Shown one piece after another: positions 29,362-39,050 of a DNA stretch of 64,000 nt. The notes beneath the pieces are model-generated. The model had not been told where the DNA came from. It was given only the letters and a program-made list of their open reading frames with translations, and made no database searches. The stretch is from Burkholderiales bacterium RIFCSPHIGHO2_01_FULL_63_240 (GTDB lineage Bacteria > Pseudomonadota > Gammaproteobacteria > Burkholderiales > Burkholderiaceae_C). Made by a program: the position numbers and the translations under genes. The stretch spans positions 1 through 64,000 of the forward strand of contig MERU01000013.1 in NCBI GenBank assembly GCA_001770725.1, written 5' to 3'. Each line of letters begins with the position of its first letter. The first letter of the stretch is position 1.

Positions 29362-30273
29362 TCAGAACCGGTAGGCCGGGTTCTTCGGGTCGAAGTCCTG
29401 GTCGGTGAAGGCCTTGGGCTCGACGCGCTCGTAGAGGATGCGCTCGCGGATCTCGCCCGAGGCCGCCCACGATTCGATCTGCAGGGCCCAGGGCTGCCTG
29501 AGGTTCAGGCACACGCGGGTGCGGGCGGCGTAGGCGGCCGGATCGGCGGCGCCCGGGGCCCAGGTCAGCGCAACGGTGCGCTGGCCCGCCACCTGCAGCA
29601 CCTCGACCCGGTCGGCCCGGTTGCTGCGACCCGCGGCGATCTGCCGGCCCACCTCGCGCCCCAGCACCTCGGCCACGAAATCGGGCCCCAGGTTGAGCAC
29701 CGTGTGGTTGGAGTTCTGTTTGGCAATGCTGCCGTCCAGCGGGATCCATTTCGAGACGAACCCCAGCACGCCACCCAGGTGCCCGTACATGGCATCGGTG
29801 CGCTTGCGGGCGTCGAAGAGGATCTCCTGGCCCGACTTCGGCCCACCGGGCAACCAGGCCATGTAGACCTGCTGCGGCTGACGGCGCAGGCGGATGTGGT
29901 TGAGGAAGGGCTTGTCTTGCCAGTCGCCGTCGATGCGCTCCTGGCGCTGCATGCGAATCTCGAAGCCTTCGTGCTGACCGGCGCCTTGCTGCATGGCCGT
30001 GACGAGGACCTCGGTGGGCAACTCGCGGAACAGGGCCAGCAGGGCCTCGTCGTCGAGCTTGTGCAGCTCACCGCCCTGCCAGCGCTGCAGCAGGGCCTTG
30101 GCCTGCTGGCGGATGGGCTCGGTCTGCCAGCTCCGGGGCTGGGCCCAGGCCGGCGACAGGCCAGCGCCCGCGAGCAGCAGGGCAGCGCCCGAGAACGCAC
30201 ACCCCAGCGCCCGGCGGCGACCCGGAGAAGGCAGGGCATTCGCGGCAGAAACCAGGGCAACAAGGGCTCGCAT
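29362..30273 (-). CDS. Exported DUF1571-like protein
   Basis: A 303-residue protein with an N-terminal secretion signal (a hydrophobic stretch CAFSGAALLLAGAGLSPAWAQ, cut near residue 45) and one periplasmic domain. Residues about 95-240 (GFEIRMQRQERIDGDWQDKP and IRLRRQPQQVYMAWL) and the tail DFDPKNPAYRF resemble the DUF1571 family, whose function is not known. It converges on the manganese exporter gene with a 2-base gap. Assignment to the family is from memory of its pattern. Confidence 0.55.
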   Translation of the reverse strand: MRALVALVSAANALPSPGRRRALGCAFSGAALLLAGAGLSPAWAQPRSWQTEPIRQQAKALLQRWQGGELHKLDDEALLALFRELPTEVLVTAMQQGAGQHEGFEIRMQRQERIDGDWQDKPFLNHIRLRRQPQQVYMAWLPGGPKSGQEILFDARKRTDAMYGHLGGVLGFVSKWIPLDGSIAKQNSNHTVLNLGPDFVAEVLGREVGRQIAAGRSNRADRVEVLQVAGQRTVALTWAPGAADPAAYAARTRVCLNLRQPWALQIESWAASGEIRERILYERVEPKAFTDQDFDPKNPAYRF

Positions 30274-30492
30274 CTCGACACCTGTGAAATGGGGGAAAAC
30301 CAGGCCCGATCAGACCACAAGCCAGGCAGACCCCACCCTGCCCCAGGGCATGTCTTGCGTCAGGCAGCTCACGCGTGGGGGTGCTGACACAGCGCACGCG
30401 GTCTCCGGCTTCCCCGCTGGGCAAGCCCCGCCCCATGGGGCAAGATGCGTCAAGCACCCAGCCCAGCAGACATCACAAGAGGAAGACACCCC

Positions 30493-31284
30493 ATGCAGCT
30501 CACCGACAGCGTGTTCCTGGTCACCGGCGGCAGCTCCGGCCTGGGCGCGGCCACCGTGCAGATGGCCTTGGCCGCTGGCGCCCGCGTCGTCATCGCCGAC
30601 CTGGCCCCGCCGCGCGAAGGCGCCATCCCGCCCGATGCCCCCGAGCGCGTGGCCTTCGTTGCCACCAACGTGAGCGACGAAGCCGCGGCCCAGGCCGCGG
30701 TGGACGTCGCCGTGCAGCGCTTTGGCCGGCTGGACGTGCTGGTCAACGCCGCCGGCATCGGCCCGGCCGAGAAGATCCACGGCAAGAACGGGCCACACCG
30801 GCTCGACAGCTTTCGGCGCACCATCGAGGTCAACCTGGTCGGCACCTTCAACATGATGCGGCTGGCCGTGCCTGCCATGGTCGCCTCGGGCACGCCGGGC
30901 GCGGCCAACGGCGACGCCGACCCGCATGCCTCGCAGGGCGTGATCGTCAACACCGCCTCGGTGGCGGCCTTCGACGGGCAGATCGGCCAGGCTGCCTATG
31001 CGGCTTCCAAAGGCGGCGTGGTGGCCATGACCCTGCCCGCCGCGCGCGACCTGGCGCGCGACCGCATCCGCGTGCTGACCATCGCCCCCGGCATCTTCGA
31101 GACCCCCATGCTGCTGGGCCTGCCACAAGAGGTGCAGGACAGCCTGGGCCGCAGCGTGCCGCACCCGGCGCGACTGGGCCGCCCCGCCGAATACGCCTCG
31201 CTGGTGGGCCACATCGTCGGCAACGATTACCTCAATGGCGAGGTGATCCGGCTCGATGGCGCCATCCGCATGGCACCGAAGTGA
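30493..31284 (+). CDS. Short-chain dehydrogenase, 3-hydroxyacyl-CoA dehydrogenase type II-like
   Basis: A 263-residue NAD(H)-dependent SDR, likely oxidising 3-hydroxyacyl-CoA in beta-oxidation. NAD site VTGGSSGLG at 10-18, NAAGIG, and the catalytic set with serine in [11 protein letters not shown] and YAASK (YxxxK). [12 protein letters not shown] and the length match the HSD17B10 (type II HADH) group. Strong RBS AAGAGGAAG before ATG 30493. It is first in an operon with thiolase and acyl-CoA dehydrogenase; the thiolase gene follows after 34 bases. Confidence 0.88.
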   Translation: MQLTDSVFLVTGGSSGLGAATVQMALAAGARVVIADLAPPREGAIPPDAPERVAFVATNVSDEAAAQAAVDVAVQRFGRLDVLVNAAGIGPAEKIHGKNGPHRLDSFRRTIEVNLVGTFNMMRLAVPAMVASGTPGAANGDADPHASQGVIVNTASVAAFDGQIGQAAYAASKGGVVAMTLPAARDLARDRIRVLTIAPGIFETPMLLGLPQEVQDSLGRSVPHPARLGRPAEYASLVGHIVGNDYLNGEVIRLDGAIRMAPK

Positions 31285-31318
31285 CCCATTGAAGCCCCGA
31301 GCCGCCAAGGAGTTGAAC

Positions 31319-32497
31319 ATGCTCGATCCCGTCGTCATCCTGGCCGCGCGGCGCACCGCGATCGGCGCTTTCCAGGGCCAGTTCCAGGGCCTGTCCGCCC
31401 CCCTGCTGGGCGCGGCCGCCATCCGCGCCGCGATGCTCGACACGCCCGTGCACGCCAGCGAGGTCGACGAGGTGCTGATGGGCTGCTGCCTGATGGCCGG
31501 CATCGGCCAGGCGCCCGCTCGCCAGGCCCTGATCGCCGCGGGCCTGCCCGACAGCGTGCCCGCCACCACGCTGACCAAGATGTGCGGCTCGGGCATGAAG
31601 ACGGTGATGCTGGGCCACGACCAGTTGCTCGCCGGCGCGGTGGGCGTGGTGGTGGCCGGCGGCATGGAGTCGATGACGCACGCGCCCTACCTGCTGCCTT
31701 CGGCGCGCGGCGGCCAGCGCCTGGGCCACGGCCAGATGGTCGACCACATGTTCTTCGATGGGCTGCAGGACGCCTACGATGGCCAGCTGATGGGCGTGCA
31801 CGCCGAGGCCACGGCCAGGGAGCTGGGTTTCAAGCGCGCCGAGCAGGACGCCTACGCGCTGGCCTCGGTGCAGCGGGCGCAGGCGGCGGTGGCTGGCGGC
31901 CTGTTCGCGCGCGAGATCGCGCCGGTGACCACGAAGGTCAAAGGCGTCGAGCGCACGCTCGACATCGACGAGACCCCGGGTCAATGCAAGCCCGAGAAGA
32001 TCGCCACGCTCAAGCCCGCCTTCGGGGCCGATGGCACCGTGACGGCGGCCAGCTCGGCCTCGATCTCGGATGGCGCGGCGGCCCTGGTGCTCACGCGCGA
32101 CAGCACCGCGCGCTCGCGCGACTGGCAGCCGATCGCCCGCATCGTGGGCCACAGCACGCACGCCGGACCGCCGGGGCGTTTCACCACCGCGCCCGTTGGC
32201 GCCATCCGGCGCCTGTTCGACCTCACCGGCTGGACGGACGACGACGTCGACCTCTACGAGGTCAACGAAGCCTTCGCCGTGGTCACGCTGATCGCCATGC
32301 GCGAGCTGGGCATCAGCCACGACAAGGTCAACGTGCACGGCGGCGCCTGCGCCCTGGGCCACCCCATCGGTGCCACCGGCGCGCGCATCCTCGTCACCTT
32401 GATCCACGCCTTGCAGCAGCGCGGCCTGCAGCGCGGCGTGGCGGCCTTGTGCATCGGCGGTGGCGAGGCCACGGCCATGGCCATCGAGTTGTTATGA
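31319..32497 (+). CDS. Acetyl-CoA acetyltransferase (thiolase)
   Basis: 392 residues, cleaves 3-ketoacyl-CoA or condenses acetyl-CoA. Active-site cysteine in [11 protein letters not shown] near residue 89, the GGMESMT block, [20 protein letters not shown] with the catalytic histidine, and [13 protein letters not shown] with the second cysteine. AAGGAG precedes ATG 31319. Its stop overlaps the ATG of the acyl-CoA dehydrogenase gene (ATGA), so the two are translationally coupled. Confidence 0.95.
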   Translation: MLDPVVILAARRTAIGAFQGQFQGLSAPLLGAAAIRAAMLDTPVHASEVDEVLMGCCLMAGIGQAPARQALIAAGLPDSVPATTLTKMCGSGMKTVMLGHDQLLAGAVGVVVAGGMESMTHAPYLLPSARGGQRLGHGQMVDHMFFDGLQDAYDGQLMGVHAEATARELGFKRAEQDAYALASVQRAQAAVAGGLFAREIAPVTTKVKGVERTLDIDETPGQCKPEKIATLKPAFGADGTVTAASSASISDGAAALVLTRDSTARSRDWQPIARIVGHSTHAGPPGRFTTAPVGAIRRLFDLTGWTDDDVDLYEVNEAFAVVTLIAMRELGISHDKVNVHGGACALGHPIGATGARILVTLIHALQQRGLQRGVAALCIGGGEATAMAIELL

Positions 32498-33633
32498 GCC
32501 ACGACGCCCTCCTGACCGAAGACCAGCGCCTGGTGCGCGACGCCGCGCGCGATTTCGCGCAGTCGGTGCTGGCCCCCCACGCCGCGCAATGGGACCGCGA
32601 TGCCGCCTTGCCCGATGAGGTGGTTCGCCAGATGGGCGAGCTGGGCTTGCTGGGCATGCTGGTGCCCGAAGCCCAAGGCGGCACCAAGACCGATGACCTG
32701 GCCTATGCCCTGGCCATCGAAGAGATCGCGGCAGGGTGCGCGTCGTGCTCGACGCTGATGAGCGTGCACAACTCGGTGGGCTGCGTGCCCATCCTGCGCT
32801 TTGGCACGGCGGCGCAGCAGGCGCAATGGCTGCCCAGGCTCGCGGCGGGCGAGGTCATCGGCGCCTTCTGCCTGACCGAGCCTCAGGCCGGCTCCGAGGC
32901 CGATGCCCTGCGCACCCGCGCCGTGCTCGATGGCGACCACTGGGTCATCACCGGCGCCAAGCAGTTCATCACCAACGGCCGGCGCGCCGGCATGGCCATC
33001 GTCTTCGCGGTGACCGACCCCGAGCTGGGCAAGAAGGGCCTGTCGGCCTTCATCGTGCCGACCAGCACACCGGGCTTTGTCGTCGAGCGCGAAGAGCACA
33101 AGCTGGGCATCCGCGCCTCGGACACCTGCGCCATCTCGCTGCAGGGCGTGCGCCTGCCGCTTGACCACCTGCTGGGCCAGCGCGGCGAGGGCTTGAAGAT
33201 CGCGCTGTCCAACCTCGAAGGCGGGCGCATCGGCATCGGGGCGCAGGCGGTGGGCATCGCGCGGGCGGCACTCGATGCGGCGCGCACCTATGCACGCGAA
33301 CGAACCCAGTTCGGCAAACCCATCGCCGAGCACCAGGCCATCTCGCAACTGCTGGCCGACATGCACACGCGCCTGAACGCGGCGCGGCTGATGGTTCACC
33401 ACGCCGCGCGCCTGCGCATGGCCGGCGTGCCCTGCATCTCCGAGGCCTCGCAGGCCAAGCTGATGGCGTCCGAGACCGCCGAGTGGGTGTGCTCGCAGGC
33501 CATCCAGGTGCACGGCGGCTACGGCTACCTGCAGGATTACGCGGTCGAGCGCCACTACCGCGACGCCCGCATCACGCAGATCTACGAAGGCACCAGCCAG
33601 ATCCAGAAGATCGTGATCGCGCGGCAACTTTGA
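32494..33633 (+). CDS. Acyl-CoA dehydrogenase
   Basis: 379 residues, FAD enzyme forming trans-2-enoyl-CoA in beta-oxidation. [14 protein letters not shown] and [13 protein letters not shown] are the two PROSITE-type family signatures, [22 protein letters not shown] the helical one, and [18 protein letters not shown] carries the catalytic glutamate. Start is the ATG overlapping the thiolase stop. Chain-length preference is not readable with confidence; short/medium/branched-chain members look like this. Confidence 0.95.
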   Translation: MSHDALLTEDQRLVRDAARDFAQSVLAPHAAQWDRDAALPDEVVRQMGELGLLGMLVPEAQGGTKTDDLAYALAIEEIAAGCASCSTLMSVHNSVGCVPILRFGTAAQQAQWLPRLAAGEVIGAFCLTEPQAGSEADALRTRAVLDGDHWVITGAKQFITNGRRAGMAIVFAVTDPELGKKGLSAFIVPTSTPGFVVEREEHKLGIRASDTCAISLQGVRLPLDHLLGQRGEGLKIALSNLEGGRIGIGAQAVGIARAALDAARTYARERTQFGKPIAEHQAISQLLADMHTRLNAARLMVHHAARLRMAGVPCISEASQAKLMASETAEWVCSQAIQVHGGYGYLQDYAVERHYRDARITQIYEGTSQIQKIVIARQL

Positions 33634-33748
33634 ACTTGAGCGCATGGGCGCAGGCACGCCCTGTGCACGTCAGATGCGGCAAGATGCACGCCATCGCCCG
33701 GCCGGGCTGGCCCGGGCTTCATCGCCCTCTTCTCGTAAGGACCCTGAC

Positions 33749-34513
33749 ATGATCGACCTCAACATCGACGGCGGCGTGGCCACCATCACCCTGAACCGCC
33801 CACCTGCCAATGCCTTCAGCCGCGAAGGCCTGCTCAAGCTGCGTGACACGGTGCAAGAGCTCGAAGCCAACCCCGCGGTGCGCGCCCTGGTCATCACCGG
33901 CTCGGGCCCGAAGTTCTTCAGCGCCGGGGCCGACCTCAACACCTTCGCCAGCGGCGACAAGGCCACGGCACTCGACATGATCTCGGCCTTTGGCCTGGCC
34001 TTCGAAACCCTGGCCGACACGCGCCTCGTGACGGTGGCCGCGCTCAACGGCTACGCCATGGGTGGCGGCCTGGAATGCGCGCTGGCCTGCGACATCCGCA
34101 TCGCCGAAGAGCACGCGCAGATGGCCCTGCCCGAAGCGACCGTGGGCCTGCTGCCCGGCGGCACCGGCACGCAGACCCTGCCCTGGCTGGTGGGCGAGGG
34201 CTGGGCCAAGCGCATGATCCTGACGGGCGAGCGCGTGGACGCGGCCACCGCGCTGCGCATCGGGCTGGTGGAAGAGGTGGTGCCACAGGGCCAGGCCTTG
34301 GCCAAGGCGCTGGAGATCGCGCAACGCGTGGGCAAGCAAAGCCCCGACAGCGTGCGCGCATGCAAGCAGCTGGTCCACCAGGCGCGCCAGGGCGTGCCGC
34401 GCGGGGCCGCGCTGGCGGCCGAGCGCGAGGCCTTCGTTCGCCTGTTCGACGGCGCCAATCAGCGCGAAGGGGTCAACGCGTTCCTGGAAAAGCGCAGCGC
34501 GAAGTGGCAGTGA
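33749..34513 (+). CDS. Enoyl-CoA hydratase/isomerase
   Basis: 254 residues, crotonase fold, hydrating enoyl-CoA. KFFSAGADLNTF and NGYAMGGGLECALACDIRIAEE form the oxyanion hole and CoA pocket, with the first catalytic glutamate in GGGLECAL; the second lies in ALPEATVGLLPGGTGTQ. Start ATG 33749 has GTAAGGACC in front. It is 115 bases after the acyl-CoA dehydrogenase gene and completes a dehydrogenase-hydratase-dehydrogenase-thiolase set. Confidence 0.93.
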   Translation: MIDLNIDGGVATITLNRPPANAFSREGLLKLRDTVQELEANPAVRALVITGSGPKFFSAGADLNTFASGDKATALDMISAFGLAFETLADTRLVTVAALNGYAMGGGLECALACDIRIAEEHAQMALPEATVGLLPGGTGTQTLPWLVGEGWAKRMILTGERVDAATALRIGLVEEVVPQGQALAKALEIAQRVGKQSPDSVRACKQLVHQARQGVPRGAALAAEREAFVRLFDGANQREGVNAFLEKRSAKWQ

Positions 34514-34551
34514 TGCGCTGGTGATGCAAGGGTGACGCAGGCAAGTCAGGC

Positions 34552-34696
34552 AAAAAAAAGGCCGACCAGCTCTCGCTGATCGACCTTGCCTGAACGGGAT
34601 CTGCGTCCCTCGTTTTTCTCTCCACCCTCTTTTGATGCCCGATCGCGTTCCGGGCGTGAACCGCTGACGCAACCGTGGTTTGCGTCAACGACTATA
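34552..34696 (-). ncRNA. Candidate small RNA upstream of alkB (minus strand)
   Basis: On the minus strand a TATAGT box (34691-34696) is followed by a stem-loop TGACGCAA/TTGCGTCA (34665-34687, 8 bp, 7-nt loop), an A/G-rich unpaired stretch, and then an 11-bp hairpin at 34560-34585 (some G-U pairs) directly followed by eight U at 34552-34559, a textbook intrinsic terminator. There is no good -35 box and no gene on that strand, so the transcript is inferred mainly from the terminator. Confidence 0.4.
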
Positions 34697-34739
34697 CGGA
34701 TGCTGCCAAGCAAACCGCCCCCCCTGAAAGTGGGCACCT

Positions 34740-34759
34740 TGTCAGCAAATGTCAGCAAA
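34740..34759 (+). repeat. Tandem 10-base repeat upstream of alkB (possible operator)
   Basis: TGTCAGCAAA occurs twice head-to-tail without mismatch, about 195 bases upstream of the alkB start. Two adjacent direct repeats one helical turn apart are a usual layout for binding of AraC-type regulators, and such a regulator is encoded at 42465-43505. Linking the two is inference. Confidence 0.45.
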
Positions 34760-34952
34760 CGACCCCGAAACCACGCCATTTCCCGCATGGTGAGCCCAGG
34801 CTGATCCAGATCAATCTGACCACAGCCGTCGGCGGATCGCGACAGGCCGCTGGCGCCCCACCGCTGGGCATCAACACGGCGCGCCGACACCATCTCCTCC
34901 ATGGCCCTCGCACCCCGTGCGGGCCCTTCGACACCCGATGGAGGAGACACAC

Positions 34953-36110
34953 ATGAACACCCTCGCACCGACCGCCGCCTGGTCGGACAAACGCTACCTC
35001 TGGCTGCTCAGCCCGGCCATCCCGCTCATCAGCGTGCTGGGTCTGGTCGGCTACCAGCAGACCCATCAGACCTGGTTGCTGTGGCTCTTTCCCTTCGTCG
35101 TGCACGTGCTCATCCCCGTGCTCGACTGGCTGTTCGGCGAGGACTTCAGCAACCCGCCCGAGTCCGTCGTGGCCGAGCTCGACCGCGACTTCTTCTACCG
35201 CGCGCTGCTGTGGCTGTTCATCCCCTTCCAGATGGCCGGCACCGTCCTGGGCGCCTGGCTGGTGGCCACGCACGACTTCGCCTGGTACGAAATGGTCGGC
35301 CTGATCATGAGCGTGGGCGGCTTCAACGGCATCGGCATCGCGACCGCGCACGAGCTGGGCCACAAGAAGGAGTCGCTCGACCGCTGGCTGGCCAAGCTCA
35401 CGCTGGCGCCCTCCGGCTACGGCCACTTCTACGTCGAGCACAACCGCGGCCACCACAAGCGCGTGGCCACGCCCGAGGACCCGGCCAGCTCGCGCCTGGG
35501 CGAAGGCTTCTGGCGCTTCCTGCCGCGCACCGTGATCGGCAGCCTGCGCTCGGCCTGGGAGCTCGAGCGCGAACGCCTGAACCGCCAGGGCAAGTCGGTC
35601 TGGAGCCTGTCCAACGACAACCTGCAGGCCTGGGCGATGACCCTCGTGCTCTTCGGCGCGCTGGTGGCCTGGCTCGGTCCCGTCGTGCTGCCCTTCCTGA
35701 TCCTGCAGGCCATGTACGGCGCCTCTCTGCTGGAGGTGGTGAACTACGTCGAGCACTACGGCCTGCTGCGCCAGAAGGACGCCTCCGGCCGCTACCAGCG
35801 CTGCGAGCCCGAACACTCGTGGAACAGCAACCACATCGTGGGCAACATCCTGCTGTACCACCTCCAGCGCCACTCGGATCACCACGCCCACCCCACGCGC
35901 CGCTACCAGGCCCTGCGCCACTTCGATGACGCGCCGCAGCTGCCATCGGGCTACGCGCTGATGATCACCGTGGCCTACTGCCCGCCGCTGTGGTTCGCGC
36001 TCATGAACAAGCGCGTGGTCAGGCACTACGGTGGCGACCTCAGCCGCGCCAACATCCACCCCGCCGCGCGCAGCCAGGTGCTCGCTCGCTACGGCCAAGC
36101 CAAGCGCTGA
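34953..36110 (+). CDS. alkB: Membrane alkane 1-monooxygenase
   Basis: 385 residues, non-haem diiron membrane enzyme that oxidises the end of alkanes with electrons from rubredoxin. All four histidine motifs are present: HELGHKK (133-139), [17 protein letters not shown] (162-178), [11 protein letters not shown] (264-274) and [15 protein letters not shown] (304-318). Five or six membrane helices. GGAGGAG precedes ATG 34953. At the position of Trp55 of the Pseudomonas GPo1 enzyme this protein has Val50 by my alignment from memory, which would allow longer chains. Rubredoxin follows after 13 bases. Confidence 0.97.
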   Translation: MNTLAPTAAWSDKRYLWLLSPAIPLISVLGLVGYQQTHQTWLLWLFPFVVHVLIPVLDWLFGEDFSNPPESVVAELDRDFFYRALLWLFIPFQMAGTVLGAWLVATHDFAWYEMVGLIMSVGGFNGIGIATAHELGHKKESLDRWLAKLTLAPSGYGHFYVEHNRGHHKRVATPEDPASSRLGEGFWRFLPRTVIGSLRSAWELERERLNRQGKSVWSLSNDNLQAWAMTLVLFGALVAWLGPVVLPFLILQAMYGASLLEVVNYVEHYGLLRQKDASGRYQRCEPEHSWNSNHIVGNILLYHLQRHSDHHAHPTRRYQALRHFDDAPQLPSGYALMITVAYCPPLWFALMNKRVVRHYGGDLSRANIHPAARSQVLARYGQAKR

Positions 36111-36123
36111 CAGGAGCCCCACC

Positions 36124-36306
36124 ATGAGCCTCGAGACCACCCTCACCCATGACACATGGCAATGCGGCAGCTGCGGCTTCGTCTACGATGAGGCCGAAGG
36201 CTGGCCATCCGAGGGGATCGCGCCCGGCACGCCCTGGGCCCAGGTGCCCCAGGACTGGCGTTGCCCGGACTGCAGCTCCTCCAAGGATGACTTCGTGAAA
36301 ACCTGA
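36124..36306 (+). CDS. Rubredoxin, AlkG/RubA-like
   Basis: 60 residues, iron-tetrathiolate electron carrier. Cysteines 14, 17, 47 and 50 in [15 protein letters not shown] and [14 protein letters not shown] bind one Fe. The second pair is CPDC followed by Ser instead of the usual Gly. It starts 13 bases after alkB and presumably passes electrons to it from a rubredoxin reductase, which is not in the window. Confidence 0.96.
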   Translation: MSLETTLTHDTWQCGSCGFVYDEAEGWPSEGIAPGTPWAQVPQDWRCPDCSSSKDDFVKT

Positions 36307-36331
36307 GACAGACCGTTCGCAAAGGAGTGCG

Positions 36332-38074
36332 ATGCTGCTGGAGGCCCTGACATCCGTTCGAGACCTGGGCCGCCTGCAGGAGATCGCCTCCGTGCTGATC
36401 CGCTACGGCTTCGGCGACGTGGTGCGTCGCCTGGGCCTGGCCGACGTGCTTGAAAAAGCCGGCCACGCGCTGCACTGGGACGACGCCCAGGCCTACGCCC
36501 ACATGCCGCCGCCCCAGCGCGTGCGGCGCGCCCTCGAAGACCTGGGCACCACCTTCGTCAAACTCGGCCAGATCCTGTCCACCCGAGTGGACCAGTTCGA
36601 GCCCGAGTGGATCGCCGAGTTCAGCCAGCTGCAGGACCACGCCCCGCCCAGCCCCTGGCCCGAGGTGCTGGCCCAGCTCACCGAAGACCTGGGCGCACCG
36701 CCCGAAGCGCTTTTTGCCCGCTTCGACCCGCAGCCCCTGGCCGCCGGCTCCATCGCGCAGGTGCACGCCGCCGCGCTGGCCGATGGCACCGAGGTCATCG
36801 TCAAGGTGCGTCGCCCGGGCATCAAGCCCCGGATCGAAGCCGACCTGCGCTGGCTGGCCCGGCTCGCCACCTCGCTGGAGGCCGACCACCCCGAGCTGCG
36901 GGCCTTCCAGCCGCGCGAGATGGTTCGCCAGTTCGCGCGCTCGCTGCACCGCGAGCTCGACCTGGCCAACGAGGGCCGCCAGTCGGACCGCATCGCCGCG
37001 AATTTTCGCGACTGGCGTGACACCGGCCACACCGGCGACATCGAGCCCCCCATCGTCATCCCCCGCATCCACTGGCCGTGGACCCGCGAGCGCGTGTGCG
37101 TGCAGGACCGCGTCAACGGCATCGCAGGACGCCGGCTCGACCTGGTGGACGCCGCCGGCCTGGACCGCAAGCTGCTGGCGCGTCGAGGGGCCCGCGCGGT
37201 GCTCAAGATGATCGTCACCGACGGCCTCTTCCACGCCGACCCGCACGCCGGCAACGTCTTCTACCTCAGCGGCAACCGCATCGCCTTCATCGACTTCGGC
37301 ATGGTGGGCCGCCTGAGCGCGGCGCGGCGGGACGAGCTCATCCGGCTGCTCGTGGGCCTGGTGCAGCGCGATCCGCAGGCGGTGGCCGACGTCATGCTCG
37401 ACTGGGCCGGTGAGCACGCCACCGACGAGGAAGGCCTGGTGATGGACCTGCAGGCCTTCGTCGACACCTACCACGGCCTGACGCTTCAGCAGATCAACCT
37501 GGCGGCCATGCTCGGCGAGTTGACGGCGCTGCTGCGCCAGCACCACCTGGCCCTGCCAGCGGACCTGGCGCTGCTGTTCAAGTCCTTCATCACGCTAGAG
37601 GGCATGGGCCGCTCGCTCGACGGCGACTTCAACATGGCGGAAGAGGCCTTGCCCCTGCTCAAGGCGGCGGTGCGGGCGCGCTACCGGCCCAAGGCGCTGG
37701 CGCAGCGCGGCTGGCGGGCGCTGGACGAAACCCTCTCGCTCATCGGCGGGCTGCCGCATGACCTGGCGCGCCTGCTTCGCGCGGCCCGGCGTGGCCGGCT
37801 GGAGGTGCACATCGACATCGCCAACCTCAACCGCGTGGGCAACCAGGTCGAATCCGCCCTCAACCGCCTGGTGGTGGGCCTGGTGGTGGCCGCGCTCATC
37901 GTCGGCTCGTCCATCGTGATGACGGTGCCCGGTGGCCCCACGCTGCTGGGCCTGCCCTTCTTCGGCCTGCTCGGCTTCGTGGGCGCCACGGTGGGCAGCC
38001 TGTGGCTGATCTCGTCGATTTCGCGCAGCGCCAAAGCCAAACGGCTCAGCGAGCGGTCCGAAGACATCGTCTGA
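36332..38074 (+). CDS. UbiB/ABC1/AarF-family atypical kinase
   Basis: 580 residues, protein-kinase-like ATPase with the family motifs FVKLGQILSTR (KxGQ), PLAAGSIAQVHAA (alanine-rich nucleotide loop), FHADPHAGN (catalytic loop) and AFIDFGMVG (DFG equivalent), and two membrane helices near the C-terminus. In E. coli UbiB supports ubiquinone synthesis or lipid handling; the exact reaction is still unclear. It begins 25 bases after the rubredoxin stop with AAAGGAG in front, so it seems to belong to the alkB unit. Whether it is the main UbiB of the cell is not known. Confidence 0.88.
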   Translation: MLLEALTSVRDLGRLQEIASVLIRYGFGDVVRRLGLADVLEKAGHALHWDDAQAYAHMPPPQRVRRALEDLGTTFVKLGQILSTRVDQFEPEWIAEFSQLQDHAPPSPWPEVLAQLTEDLGAPPEALFARFDPQPLAAGSIAQVHAAALADGTEVIVKVRRPGIKPRIEADLRWLARLATSLEADHPELRAFQPREMVRQFARSLHRELDLANEGRQSDRIAANFRDWRDTGHTGDIEPPIVIPRIHWPWTRERVCVQDRVNGIAGRRLDLVDAAGLDRKLLARRGARAVLKMIVTDGLFHADPHAGNVFYLSGNRIAFIDFGMVGRLSAARRDELIRLLVGLVQRDPQAVADVMLDWAGEHATDEEGLVMDLQAFVDTYHGLTLQQINLAAMLGELTALLRQHHLALPADLALLFKSFITLEGMGRSLDGDFNMAEEALPLLKAAVRARYRPKALAQRGWRALDETLSLIGGLPHDLARLLRAARRGRLEVHIDIANLNRVGNQVESALNRLVVGLVVAALIVGSSIVMTVPGGPTLLGLPFFGLLGFVGATVGSLWLISSISRSAKAKRLSERSEDIV

Positions 38075-38143
38075 GCCGTTGCCCAACGGCGAAACCGGGC
38101 ACCGGTCCGACCAGCAGCGCCGGTGACACGCCCGGCCCCGAGA

Positions 38144-38902
38144 TCAAGCGCGTTGGCGACGGCGCCCCACGAAGCCGCCGATCGCGATCAGCCCCGTGGA
38201 CAGCATGGCAAGGGATGAAACCTCGGGAACGGCCGGCGAGACCACGGGCACCGTCGCCACGTTCAGGCCAGCCAGGAAGTAGGCTTCAGGGGACTTGTGC
38301 GAGGCATAGCCGAAGGTGAAGGTGCTGCCGATCAGCGGCGTGGCGAAGTTCACCGGGTGTCCACCCTGGGTGCCAAAGCCGTACTCGATGAAGGCGCCAC
38401 CATCGACCGACAGGGTGAACCCATCGAACTTGTCGAGTTCGTTGTTGAGGGCATGGCTGCTGCGGTCGTTCGGAAAGAAGAACAACTGGCTCAAGCTCAC
38501 CTGGTTGCCAAAGCTCAGCGTGAGGGTTTCCTTCTTCGAGTTCAGCGAGTAATCGCCATCGGCGATGACGAACTTGCCGTGGTGGTTCTGGTAGCCCGTG
38601 ACCACGCCCAGGCCGGCGTTTTGCCAGTGGCTCTGGTTGACCAGGGCGAGGGTGTCGACGTCGGCGCCATCCTGAGCCGTGACGGTCAGCTTGCCCGCGG
38701 CCGTCTCATAGGTCAGCGCGGTGGCGCAGGCACCTTGGCCTTGGCACAGGTTGCTGCCCGCATGAGAAGCCGTTGCACCGTTCAACACCGAGGCGGCGCC
38801 AGACAGGGTGCTGTCGGTGAAGGAAACGATGGCCGCCTGTGCGGCGTTGAAGCCACCGAAACCGAGGCTCAGGGCGACGAGGGCAATGCGAGAAACAACC
38901 AT
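38144..38902 (-). CDS. PEP-CTERM-type exported protein (exosortase substrate)
   Basis: A 252-residue surface protein with a signal peptide cut after AAQAA near residue 24, a beta-rich middle with many Gly/Asn/Ser (ALTYETAAGKLTVTAQDG), and the tail VPEVSSLAMLSTGLIAIGG followed by RRRQRA: a sorting motif (VPE in place of PEP), a membrane helix and a basic end, recognised by exosortase. Function of the mature protein is not recognisable. Confidence 0.82.
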   Translation of the reverse strand: MVVSRIALVALSLGFGGFNAAQAAIVSFTDSTLSGAASVLNGATASHAGSNLCQGQGACATALTYETAAGKLTVTAQDGADVDTLALVNQSHWQNAGLGVVTGYQNHHGKFVIADGDYSLNSKKETLTLSFGNQVSLSQLFFFPNDRSSHALNNELDKFDGFTLSVDGGAFIEYGFGTQGGHPVNFATPLIGSTFTFGYASHKSPEAYFLAGLNVATVPVVSPAVPEVSSLAMLSTGLIAIGGFVGRRRQRA

Positions 38903-39050
38903 GATGTGGGCCTGCTTGAATGGGAAGAAAGGAACGACTGAGGGCAGGATACAAAGCCCCTTTCGTCCTGTCTTGCGCGAAAGCCCACCTGATCCGGTGG
39001 CGGGCGCAACGCCATCGGCAAACGCGTGACATCGTTCACGCCCGAGCGCA

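Larger units (their letters stand above)
34514..34952. other. 439-base intergenic region between the hydratase gene and alkB
   Basis: No convincing protein gene. It contains, from left to right, a minus-strand terminator-type hairpin, a possible small RNA on the minus strand, the tandem repeat TGTCAGCAAA x2, and the alkB leader with the Shine-Dalgarno GGAGGAG. A GC-poor patch (34620-34760) marks it as regulatory. Confidence 0.5.
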
